Shown: positions 45,701 through 53,319 of the stretch, piece by piece
How positions within the stretch are numbered: position 1 is the first letter of the stretch
Layout of the letters: each line of letters begins with the position of its first letter
Assembly: GCA_017305715.1 (NCBI GenBank)
Contig: JAFKKG010000037.1
Location: forward strand, 26,522 to 90,521
Direction of reading: 5' to 3'
Source: Hyphomicrobiales bacterium
GTDB taxonomy: Bacteria; Pseudomonadota; Alphaproteobacteria; Rhizobiales; Xanthobacteraceae
Length of the DNA stretch: 64,000 nucleotides
Notes under the pieces: generated by a model
What the model saw: the letters and a program-made list of their open reading frames with translations, nothing else
Database searches by the model: none
Told to the model about the DNA's origin: nothing
Position numbers and translations under genes: made by a program

Positions 45701-45897
45701 GGCGTGGCGACCGACGAGCCCATGGTTTGCGGATCGGCGCCGGGCAGTTGCGCGGTGACCTGGATCGTCGGTGTGTCCACCGTCGGCAGGGCCGAAACGG
45801 GCAGCCGGAAGAAGGCGACGAGGCCGATCAGCGTGATGCCGATCGCGAGGAAAGCCGTGGCGACGGGTTTGCGAATGAAGCCTTGGGAGACGCTCAT
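42778..45897 (-). CDS. RND multidrug efflux pump permease (MdtB/MdtC-like)
   Basis: 1039 aa, normal for HAE1-type RND pumps. Starts [37 protein letters not shown] (typical periplasmic loop start). Central [27 protein letters not shown] carries the DD proton-relay of TM4; [31 protein letters not shown] is the TM10 region. A proton-driven drug pump of the inner membrane that needs an adaptor and an outer-membrane channel. The adaptor is coupled by an ATGA overlap (45894-45897); no channel gene is nearby. Only one MdtB/C-type permease is present. Confidence 0.93.
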   Translation of the reverse strand: [1039 protein letters not shown]

Positions 45898-47072
45898 GGC
45901 AGCATGCCTGCGCTTGCGGTGGTGGCGTTCTGGACCATGTCCTTGCGATTGTCGGGCACGACCTCGACGGATATTCCTGGCTTGAGCCGGTACTGACCGG
46001 CGGTGACGACGGTTTCGTCTCCGGACAGGCCCTGGTCGATCAGCACCCTGTCTTCGCGCGACTGGCCGGCCTTGATGTCGCGCTCGCTCACCACGTGGTT
46101 CGCGTCGACGACATAGACGAAGCTGCCGCCTGGTCCCTGCTGAACCGCCGTCAGCGGCACGGTCACCGCGTCATGGCGGATCGCGATAGTGAGATGGATA
46201 TTGACGAAAGATCCTGGCCAAAGGTTCTTCTTTTCATTCGGAAAGGACGCCTTCAGCCGCACCGTGCCGGTGGATGCGTCCACTTGATTGTCGATCAGCA
46301 TCAGGCTGCCATGGTCGAGCTTGTGCGTGTTGGCCGCGTCATAGGCGTCGACTGACGCCTCGCCGGATGCGATCGCTTTCTGCACCTCGGGAATGTCGGT
46401 CGAGGGCAGAGTGAAGATGATCGAGATCGGCTTGAGTTGGGTGAGGATCACAAGCCCGGTCGCGTCGGTTGGATGCACGACATTGCCGGGATCGACGTGG
46501 CGGATGCCGGTGATCCCGTCGAAGGGCGCGGTGATCGTGGTGTAGCTCAACTGGGTTTGCGCAGCCTCCAGCGCCGCCTTGTCGAGCGCGACCGTGCCCT
46601 GGCCCTGCGCCACCTGGGAATCCTGGGTATCGAGCAATTGCTGGGTGGCAAATCCGCGCGCGGCAAGCGGCTGCGTCCGCGCGAGGTTGACTTGCGAGTT
46701 CTTCAGGCTCGCCTGATCACGGGCGAGGGCGGCCTTCGCCTGGTCGACCTGCGCCTCGAACACGCGCGGATCGATTTTCGCCAGCACATCGCCGCGTTTC
46801 ACGTCCTGCCCCTCGACGAACTCGACGCTGTCGAGCGTGCCCTGGACCTGCGTGCGGATGGTCGCGGTGTTGATGGGGGTCACGGTGCCGAGCCCTTCGA
46901 GCACGATGGGCACGTCGCCCTTGTGCGCATGCGCAGCCGTCACCGGAACGGGCGGTGCGGCCTTGGGCTCGGCCGCATGGCTCGGCGCGGGAGGGTGCAG
47001 GAAATACGCGCCGGTCCCGGCTCCGATCAGGAGAACCGTGCCGACGAGGAGAAGAGTTTTTCTGGATAGCAT
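45894..47072 (-). CDS. RND efflux periplasmic adaptor (MdtA-like)
   Basis: 392 aa from the ATG at 47072, which sits four bases after the upstream stop and has GGAG nine bases before it; the ATG at 47087 would add five residues. N-terminal membrane anchor LSRKTLLLVGTVLLIGAGTGAYFL, barrel-sandwich lipoyl-like domain, alpha-hairpin with the QTQLSYTTITAPFDGITGIRHVDPGNVV motif, beta-barrel (IFTLPSTDIPEVQKAI) and membrane-proximal domain. Bridges the RND pump and an outer-membrane channel. Overlaps the pump by ATGA. Confidence 0.93.
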   Translation of the reverse strand: MLSRKTLLLVGTVLLIGAGTGAYFLHPPAPSHAAEPKAAPPVPVTAAHAHKGDVPIVLEGLGTVTPINTATIRTQVQGTLDSVEFVEGQDVKRGDVLAKIDPRVFEAQVDQAKAALARDQASLKNSQVNLARTQPLAARGFATQQLLDTQDSQVAQGQGTVALDKAALEAAQTQLSYTTITAPFDGITGIRHVDPGNVVHPTDATGLVILTQLKPISIIFTLPSTDIPEVQKAIASGEASVDAYDAANTHKLDHGSLMLIDNQVDASTGTVRLKASFPNEKKNLWPGSFVNIHLTIAIRHDAVTVPLTAVQQGPGGSFVYVVDANHVVSERDIKAGQSREDRVLIDQGLSGDETVVTAGQYRLKPGISVEVVPDNRKDMVQNATTASAGMLP

Positions 47073-47076
47073 CGCT

Positions 47077-47682
47077 TCACGCTCCATGATGACGGCTTTG
47101 GCGGCTGGCATTTGCGACCAGCTCCAGGACGAAGGTCTCGGCGGCGTTCCCCGCGGCGCGTGTGTCGTTCGTCCTGGCCGAATTGAACCCGATGATCCGC
47201 GCGTCGAGATCGGCAGCGCGCAGCGCGGTGATGAGATCGGCCGGCGTGTCCTCGCGATCCGCGCGCCGCACGACAAGCCGGATGGCAGCCGCGGTGGGAA
47301 TGATGCGAAACGGCAGCGCCGCGCAGGGAACGGCAATCGCAAGGAGGCCGGCGCAGTCGATGTCTCCCCGCAGCACAAGTTCGAGCGCGGCGCGGGCCGC
47401 CTTACCCTCCGCAACCAGGATCAGCCGGTGCGCCGCTACGTCCTGCCGCGCCAGTTCGGCGGCAACGCCATGCAAGATCTCATCGGGCAGATTTTCATCC
47501 GCAGGGGCACCGCTGACGGAAACGACGGACCACAAGGCGAGCGGCGTCAAACGGCGCCAGCGGCGTAGCTCCTCCGGCGTCGCGACCAGCGAGGCGTCCG
47601 GCCCGGCAATGACGGCGACCGTGGCCCTTTCGGCGGTGCGCGCCGGCCGCGCGGCAGTCCTATGTGGCGAGTCCATCGACAT
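47077..47682 (-). CDS. Degenerate alpha/beta-hydrolase-like protein
   Basis: 201 aa, first gene of the minus-strand efflux operon. LAALEL-type helix after a strand (AAHRLILVAEGKAARAALELVLRGDIDCAGLLAIAVP, about 84-122) has the layout of a phospholipase/carboxylesterase nucleophile elbow, but GxSxG is replaced by AEGKA. The distal half keeps a RRADREDTPADLITALRAADLDARIIGF stretch like the Asp/His region. It looks like a non-enzymatic relative. Its stop precedes the adaptor start by four bases. Its role in efflux is unknown. Confidence 0.55.
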   Translation of the reverse strand: MSMDSPHRTAARPARTAERATVAVIAGPDASLVATPEELRRWRRLTPLALWSVVSVSGAPADENLPDEILHGVAAELARQDVAAHRLILVAEGKAARAALELVLRGDIDCAGLLAIAVPCAALPFRIIPTAAAIRLVVRRADREDTPADLITALRAADLDARIIGFNSARTNDTRAAGNAAETFVLELVANASRQSRHHGA

Positions 47683-47711
47683 GACTTGAAGTTGGACGCG
47701 GGGGGTCTATT

Positions 47712-47723
47712 ATTCAAATGAAT
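47712..47723. promoter_or_regulatory. Candidate LysR-type operator for the efflux operon
   Basis: ATTCA-AA-TGAAT, a perfect 5-bp palindrome in an AT-rich island of the 79-bp gap between the divergent LysR gene and the efflux operon. It probably overlaps both promoters. Confidence 0.55.
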
Positions 47724-47761
47724 TGATATAATTTCCCAATTCACGGTGTGCATCGAGACCC

Positions 47762-48661
47762 ATGAGACTTCGCAATCTCGATCTCAATCTGCTGCTGGTG
47801 TTCGACGCCGTGCTGCGCGAGCGCAGCGTGGTGCGCGCCGCGGACAGCCTCGCCATCAGCCAGCCGGCGGTCAGTCACGCGCTCAACCGGCTGCGCCATG
47901 CGTTGAAGGACAAGCTGTTCATCCGCACACCCGCGGGAATGAGCCCGACCCCCAGGGCCGAGCAGTTGGCGCTTCCCGTTCGCAAGGCGCTCAACGACCT
48001 GCAGCTCGCGGTCGAGGGGGACACCTTCGACCCTTCGACCGCGGATCGGCGCTTTACGATCGCGGTGAACAATTATGCGGCCGTGGTCGCGGTGGGGCCG
48101 ATCTTGGCCGCGGTGCGCGCGCAAGCGCCGGCTGTGCGGCTGTCGCTCGTGCCCAGCGGGACCCTGAATCTCACGGACCGATTGGACCGCGGCGAACTCG
48201 ATCTTGCGTTGTCGGGGCGGGCCATCGATGGAGAGCGCTTCGCCTCGCAACAGCTGATCGAGGATCGCTTCGTGGCCGTGCTCCGGAGCGGCCATCCGGC
48301 GCTGCGAAAGCGCTTGACGGCGGCGTCGCTTGCCGAACTGCGGCATCTGGGGATCAGCTCGAGCGGAGAGAATTTGGAGTTTGTGGATGCGTTCTTCAGG
48401 GCGCGGAAGGACGCCCGCTTTGTCGCCTCCGACGTACCCTATCTCTCTGCAGGGGCGGTTCTGGTGCAATCGAACCTGGTCGCCATCCTCGGACGCAAGC
48501 TGGCGATGGAGTTCCGCCGCGCCTATCCGATCGAGATCAGGGAACTGCCGTTCGAAGCTCCGGCTCTGCACAGTGTGATGAGCTGGCACCGGCGTTTTGA
48601 TGATGTCCCGGCCCACCGTTGGTTGCGCAGTACAATTGTCGGAGCCGCCACCACCTTGTGA
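47762..48661 (+). CDS. LysR-type regulator divergent from efflux operon
   Basis: 299 aa. Winged helix MRLRNLDLNLLLVFDAVLRERSVVRAADSLAISQPAVSHALNRLRHAL (about 1-48), then a substrate-binding domain (FTIAVNNYAAVVAVGPILAAVRAQAPAV). The pattern LRNLDLNLLLVFDAVL and SQPAVSHALNRLR is of the NodD/LeuO-like LysR branch. It likely controls the divergent hydrolase-mdtA-mdtB-DUF347 operon through the shared intergenic palindrome. Effector unknown. Confidence 0.9.
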   Translation: MRLRNLDLNLLLVFDAVLRERSVVRAADSLAISQPAVSHALNRLRHALKDKLFIRTPAGMSPTPRAEQLALPVRKALNDLQLAVEGDTFDPSTADRRFTIAVNNYAAVVAVGPILAAVRAQAPAVRLSLVPSGTLNLTDRLDRGELDLALSGRAIDGERFASQQLIEDRFVAVLRSGHPALRKRLTAASLAELRHLGISSSGENLEFVDAFFRARKDARFVASDVPYLSAGAVLVQSNLVAILGRKLAMEFRRAYPIEIRELPFEAPALHSVMSWHRRFDDVPAHRWLRSTIVGAATTL

Positions 48662-49023
48662 GCCGCGCAAGCAGGTGGCGGGAGGCTGGCCCGATCGGTG
48701 CCGGTTTGGGCCGTCCGGCTCGATAGGCACGCATGGTCTTGAAATGCGCTTGATCCTTTCGCCCATATCGGTAAGCTACTGAAATCGCAGCGGATGAGGC
48801 CGCGTTCCGGGCGCACCATCAATCAAGCAGTTTGGGCCTGACCCAACCGATTCGATGCGAAGCGCGTGTTTCTTCGCATTGCCGCGGCGGCAAACGCTGG
48901 GGATCGCCGGACACCGGCGCCGGAAGTTGCGTGGCTGTTACACCGTTCGCGTACATCATCAGCGCACCGCACCCGGTGCGATCACCGCAATCCGGCGCTT
49001 CCAGACCTACCCGAGGCACGTGA
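48662..49023. other. Gap without a convincing gene
   Basis: Only short frames of poor character. One perfect 8-bp hairpin, ATGCGAAG (48855-48862) with CTTCGCAT (48872-48879), has no T run, so it is not a clear terminator. Confidence 0.5.
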
Positions 49024-49398
49024 ATGATCTTCCTGGGCTACGCTTATCGATTCGTCTCCAACTTCGTGTTCCTGGCGCTGGTCTATTTCAGCCTCAACTT
49101 CCTGGATAAATACCCGCAGCGCGTCATGGTCGCGGTGCTCGTGCTGGTCTACGCGGGCATGCACGCCGCCTCCGCGCTGCGCTCGTTCTACTTCTTCCAG
49201 CGCATCGAGCGGCTGGAAATCGAGGCGCGGCGCTTGGCGCAGGTCGCCGCCGAGGGGCCCAATGCCGCAGCCTCGCGCAAGCAGATCGTCGGCGAAGTCT
49301 CGGGGCTGCGCCACGCCGGCGAGATGAAGGCGTATATCGACTTGCTGTTCCTCGCCCTCGTCATCCTGCTCTGCGTCGCCAAGATCGTGACCAACTGA
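49024..49398 (+). CDS. Small multi-span membrane protein
   Basis: 124 aa. Two N-terminal membrane segments (FVSNFVFLALVYFSLNFL and VMVAVLVLVYAGMHAASAL), a cytoplasmic charged helix (RIERLEIEARRLAQVAAEGPN), and a C-terminal segment (YIDLLFLALVILLCVAKIVT). Family not recognised. 75 bp before the aminotransferase gene on the same strand. No functional link is evident. Confidence 0.65.
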   Translation: MIFLGYAYRFVSNFVFLALVYFSLNFLDKYPQRVMVAVLVLVYAGMHAASALRSFYFFQRIERLEIEARRLAQVAAEGPNAAASRKQIVGEVSGLRHAGEMKAYIDLLFLALVILLCVAKIVTN

Positions 49399-49473
49399 GG
49401 CGCGCTTGTCCGGGCCAGCCGCGGTTTTTTGTGCTCTACTCCGCCCGTCAACAAGAACCGGAGCACGATCCCA

Positions 49474-50880
49474 ATGACGGGCATACCCAACTCGCTGGCC
49501 GCGCGCGACATCGCCTCCCTGATCCACCCCTATACGAATCTGGAGAAGCACAAGACCGACGGTCCCGTCATCATGGCCCGCGGCGAGGGGGTCTATGTCT
49601 ATGACGAGGCCGGCAAGCGCTATCTCGAAGGCATGGCCGGGCTGTGGAGCACCTCGCTCGGTTTCAGCGAGAAGCGCCTGATCGAGGCCGCGCGCCGCCA
49701 GATGGAACAATTGCCGACCTACCACATGTTCAACAGCCGCTCGACCGAGCCCAGCATCGAGGCCGCCGAGGAACTGCTGAAGATCGTGCCGAAGGGCCTT
49801 GGCAAGGTGCTGTTCGCCAATTCCGGTTCGGAAGCCAACGACCAGGCCGCGAAGGTGGTCTGGTTCTACAACAACGCGCTCGGGCGGCCGCGCAAGAAGC
49901 GCATCATCGGCCGCGTGCGCGGCTATCACGGCATCACGGTGTTTTCCGGCAGCATGACCGGGCTTGCCGCCAACCATGTCGAATGGGATTTGCCGGTCGG
50001 GGGCGTGCTGCGCACCGACTGCCCGAGCCACTATCTGTATGGCCGGCCGGGCGAGAGCGAGGCGCAGTTCGTCGACCGTCTCGTCGCCAATCTCGAGGAC
50101 ATGATCATTCGCGAGGGGCCGGACACGATCGGCGCCTTCATCGCCGAGCCGGTCAACGGGGCGGGCGGCGTCATCGTGCCGCCAGCAGACTATTTCCCGC
50201 GCATCCAGCAGGTGCTGCGCAAGTACGACATCCTGATGATCGCCGACGAGGTGATCTGCGGTTTCGGGCGCACCGGGGAGATGTTCGGCTGCGACACGTT
50301 CGGCATCGAGCCCGACATCATGACCGTCGCCAAGGCGCTGTCGTCGGCCTACCTGCCGATCTCGGCTACGGTGATCAGCGAAACCATCGCCGAGGTCATC
50401 ACCCGCCACGCCGGCAAGGTCGGCAATTTCGCCCATGGCTTTACCTATGCCGGTCACCCCGTCGCCGCCGCCGTCGCGCTCGAAACGCTGCGCATCTACA
50501 GGGAGCGCGACATCGTGGGCCAGGTGAAGGCGCTGGCGCCGCAACTGCAAGGCCGGCTCCGCGCGCTGGCGTCGCATCCGCTGGTCGGCGAGGCCCGCGG
50601 CGTCGGCCTGATCGGCGCGCTGCAACTGGTCGCCGACAAGGCGACGCGCCGGCCGCTGCCGCCGGCCGAGGGCATCGGCGCCTTGATCCAGCAGGGCGCG
50701 ATGGCGCGCGGGGTCATCGTTCGCGCAAGTCCCGATGCCGTCTTCGTCTGTCCGCCGCTGATCATCACGCCGGTTCAGATCGACGAGATGATGGATGCCG
50801 TGGCGGCGGCGCTCGACGAAGCCTGTGCGGTGGCGCAGCAGCGCGGGCTGCTGGGCCGCGTGCAGTCGGCGGCGGGCTAA
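49474..50880 (+). CDS. Class III PLP-dependent aminotransferase
   Basis: 468 aa from the ATG at 49474. N-terminal IHPYTNLEKHKTDGPVIM and EGVYVYDEAGKRYLEGMAGLWSTSLGF. Then LFANSGSEANDQAAKVVWFYNN (PLP phosphate), FIAEPVNGAGGVIVPP, the DEVICGFGRTG motif and TVAKALSSAYLPISA, where the lysine forms the internal aldimine. Later FAHGFTYAGHPVAAAVALETL. This is the omega-amino acid:pyruvate aminotransferase type; the amino donor could be beta-alanine, putrescine or similar. Its last 4 bp overlap the convergent polysaccharide deacetylase. Confidence 0.92.
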   Translation: MTGIPNSLAARDIASLIHPYTNLEKHKTDGPVIMARGEGVYVYDEAGKRYLEGMAGLWSTSLGFSEKRLIEAARRQMEQLPTYHMFNSRSTEPSIEAAEELLKIVPKGLGKVLFANSGSEANDQAAKVVWFYNNALGRPRKKRIIGRVRGYHGITVFSGSMTGLAANHVEWDLPVGGVLRTDCPSHYLYGRPGESEAQFVDRLVANLEDMIIREGPDTIGAFIAEPVNGAGGVIVPPADYFPRIQQVLRKYDILMIADEVICGFGRTGEMFGCDTFGIEPDIMTVAKALSSAYLPISATVISETIAEVITRHAGKVGNFAHGFTYAGHPVAAAVALETLRIYRERDIVGQVKALAPQLQGRLRALASHPLVGEARGVGLIGALQLVADKATRRPLPPAEGIGALIQQGAMARGVIVRASPDAVFVCPPLIITPVQIDEMMDAVAAALDEACAVAQQRGLLGRVQSAAG

Positions 50881-52244
50881 CGCTTCTTCAGGTTGGCCTC
50901 GTGGACCTTCTTCCTGGGCGGCTTGGCTGGCTTGACCTGCGCATGTTTGGACGCGGCGTTGCCGCGATGCCGGGCGTGCGTGGTATCCTTGGGCCCGTGC
51001 GCGGCATGTTTGGCGGAAGGATGCCGGGCCGCGGCGTCGGTCTGGTGAGCGGACTTGCCGGCGCGTGCCATCGCCTCCCTGGGAGCGACCTCGTGCGCGG
51101 CCTGCGTGGGCGGCTCCGCCCGCCGTGCGGAGGGCGGCGAATACAGCAAGGTGACGCGGATCGATTCTGGAAGCTTGAAGACGCTCGATTCGGGCACCGG
51201 CAGCTTTGGCGGGTCGAGCACCAGCGTGACCTGCCGCGACCACAATGCATCGCGCAAGGCGCGCCGCGCGGCGCGATCGGTGGGCGCGGTATCTTGCCAG
51301 TCGATATTCGCCAGCGCGGGTGCGGGCAAGGTTGCGGTCGCCGCATACGCGAAATTCGAAATCTTCGGCCAGCGTGACGTCGCCACCTGTTCTGACGCCG
51401 GATGCAAATACCATTGCGCCGGATCGGTCGGCGTCGCCGGCTGGCCGGGCGTTGCCGGCACCACATGCACGATGCGGTAGCCGCGGGCCTTCAACGTCTC
51501 GAGAATCCGCGGCAGGGCCGCGACCGTGCGCGCCTGGATGTCGTGCAGCAGCAGGATGCCTTTGCCCTTGGCCTCGAGCCGCTGGATCGCGAGATCGTAC
51601 ACGCGCTGGGAGGAGACATGGCGCCAGTCGTCGGCCGGAAAATCCGCGCTCCAGACTTGCAGGCCGTTGGCTTCGGCATATTCCTCGATCACATCGGAAC
51701 GGCCGAGGCCCGGGATGCGGAAGAATGGCGCAGGCCGGGTGCCGTCGCCGAGCGCCGCCGTCACCGACGCGATGCCGTCCTCGATCTCCTTCCGGGCGCG
51801 ATCGATCGGCAGCCGGCTCATGTTGCCGGGATGATTCTGGGTATGGGTGGCGATGGTGTGGCCGGCATCGCGCATCTTGCGCACGCCTTCGGGGTTGGCG
51901 TTGGCCTGCCGGCCGACCACGAAGAAAGTCGCCTTGGCGCAATGGGCGGCGAGGATATCCAGGATCTGGTAGCTGTATTTCGGCAGCGGGCCGTCATCGA
52001 AGGTCAGCACCACCTCGTGATCCCTCAGCGGCAGCGTCTTGGCATATTGCATCGTGCCGATGATGGGATATTGGCGCGGATCGACCACCAGCGTGCGCGA
52101 TGTGCCGAGCGCGTCGGGATGTCCGGGGCAATCGGCCGCAGCGGCGGCCTGCGCCGTGACGCAGCTCAGCGCTGCAAGGAAACACGCGGATGAAAAGGCA
52201 AATGATACCTGCTTACGCAGTCTCGTACGTGCGCGTGCGATCAT
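50877..52244 (-). CDS. Secreted polysaccharide deacetylase with basic tail
   Basis: 455 aa. Signal peptide to about 38. NodB-fold signature TFDDGP (about 81-86), ATFFVVG, THTQNHPGN and SADFPADDWRH, with KGILLLHDIQART. A conserved DALGTSRTLVVDP precedes the domain. After about 330 the sequence is low-complexity and His/Lys/Ala-rich. The enzyme would remove acetyl (or N-acetyl) groups from cell-wall or extracellular glycans. It shares the DALGTSR prefix and layout with its neighbour at 52375, a paralogue. Overlaps the aminotransferase gene by 4 bp at the 3' ends. Confidence 0.9.
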   Translation of the reverse strand: MIARARTRLRKQVSFAFSSACFLAALSCVTAQAAAAADCPGHPDALGTSRTLVVDPRQYPIIGTMQYAKTLPLRDHEVVLTFDDGPLPKYSYQILDILAAHCAKATFFVVGRQANANPEGVRKMRDAGHTIATHTQNHPGNMSRLPIDRARKEIEDGIASVTAALGDGTRPAPFFRIPGLGRSDVIEEYAEANGLQVWSADFPADDWRHVSSQRVYDLAIQRLEAKGKGILLLHDIQARTVAALPRILETLKARGYRIVHVVPATPGQPATPTDPAQWYLHPASEQVATSRWPKISNFAYAATATLPAPALANIDWQDTAPTDRAARRALRDALWSRQVTLVLDPPKLPVPESSVFKLPESIRVTLLYSPPSARRAEPPTQAAHEVAPREAMARAGKSAHQTDAAARHPSAKHAAHGPKDTTHARHRGNAASKHAQVKPAKPPRKKVHEANLKKR

Positions 52245-52374
52245 CGAGTTCCGGCTTCATTCCCAGTCGTGGTTTGGTCCGCGCGAACCAGCCTTCGGTT
52301 CACTCGAAAACCCCATGTTTTCAATCATTACAGGCGGGGCCATGAATGCCGCCTTAACCGCCGGAATACCACCC

Positions 52375-53211
52375 TTATTTCGGGCCCTGGCTGGTTGCGG
52401 CCGATGTCGGCGCGGCGGCGGGAACCAGATGGACGACTCGGTAATGATTGTGGCGCAGATAGCGCAGGAAAGCCGGCAGCATGGCCGCGGTTTGCGCCTT
52501 GGGATCGTGCAGCAGGATGATCCCCTTGCGGGCGATCTGCAGCCGCTCGGTGAGCAACTTGAGCTGCTGAGCGGGTTTCATCGGTTCCCAGTCGCTGGCC
52601 CAGAGGTCGGCGCCGAACACGGCGATGCCGCGCTTTTGCAACAGGTCCAGCGTCGCCGGCGTCATCTCGAAATAGGGATAGCGAAAGAACGGCGTGGTCG
52701 GGGTCGACATTGCGATCCCCGGGGTCGCCGTCGCCGCGCCGTGAAGCGCCTTTTCGACCGCCGCAATGCCCCTGTCGATGTCGGCCGTGGCCGCCTCCGG
52801 CTTCATCTGTTTGATGTTGGGGTGCGACCAGGTGTGGTGGGCGACGGTGTGGCCGGCTGCGGCAATCCTTCGCACCAGTTCGGGCTGCGCGGCCGCCGAT
52901 TTCCCGATCAGGAAGAACGTCGCGAGCACGCATTCGCGCCCGAGCGCGGCCAGCACTTTGGGCGTGGTGCCACGCCACGGCCCGTCGTCAAACGTCAGCA
53001 CCACCTCGCGATCCGCCAAAGGGAGGGTTTGCGGAAAGCTCTTCAGGCCGACGCGCGGAAAGGTGGCGGCATCGACGCGCAGAACCCGTGAGGTACCGAG
53101 CGCGTCCTGGTACGGGCAGTCGGCGGCCTGTGCCGCGGTCCAGGCCATTGAGGTGAAGGCCAGCGCGGCGAGGGTGCCAAGCGCCTTGGTAAAACCGAAT
53201 CCCGGACTCAT
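52375..53211 (-). CDS. Secreted polysaccharide deacetylase, short paralogue
   Basis: 278 aa from the ATG at 53211; the frame stays open farther upstream but the extra stretch covers the MgtE gene on the other strand. Signal peptide ends about residue 30. DALGTSRVLRVDA, TFDDGP (about 73-78), ATFFLIG, HHTWSHPN, DLWASDWEP and KGIILLHDPKAQTAAML match the NodB fold. It has no His/Lys tail. Tandem with the larger paralogue, 130 bp apart. Same presumed role; the pair may differ in target glycan or timing. Confidence 0.9.
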   Translation of the reverse strand: MSPGFGFTKALGTLAALAFTSMAWTAAQAADCPYQDALGTSRVLRVDAATFPRVGLKSFPQTLPLADREVVLTFDDGPWRGTTPKVLAALGRECVLATFFLIGKSAAAQPELVRRIAAAGHTVAHHTWSHPNIKQMKPEAATADIDRGIAAVEKALHGAATATPGIAMSTPTTPFFRYPYFEMTPATLDLLQKRGIAVFGADLWASDWEPMKPAQQLKLLTERLQIARKGIILLHDPKAQTAAMLPAFLRYLRHNHYRVVHLVPAAAPTSAATSQGPK

Positions 53212-53319
53212 TCGCGGTCGTTCATATTTGGCATTGCGCTCTGTGTTGCCGATTGGGTAATGCGTGCAGCGATAGCTCAAAACGAGTTCTCCAGTTCTGT
53301 CAAACCGGTGAGGCACGGC

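Noticed and set aside
48982-51942. 986-codon minus-strand frame over the aminotransferase and deacetylase
   Set aside because: Low-complexity antisense shadow; the plus-strand aminotransferase and the minus-strand deacetylase in another frame have the real motifs.
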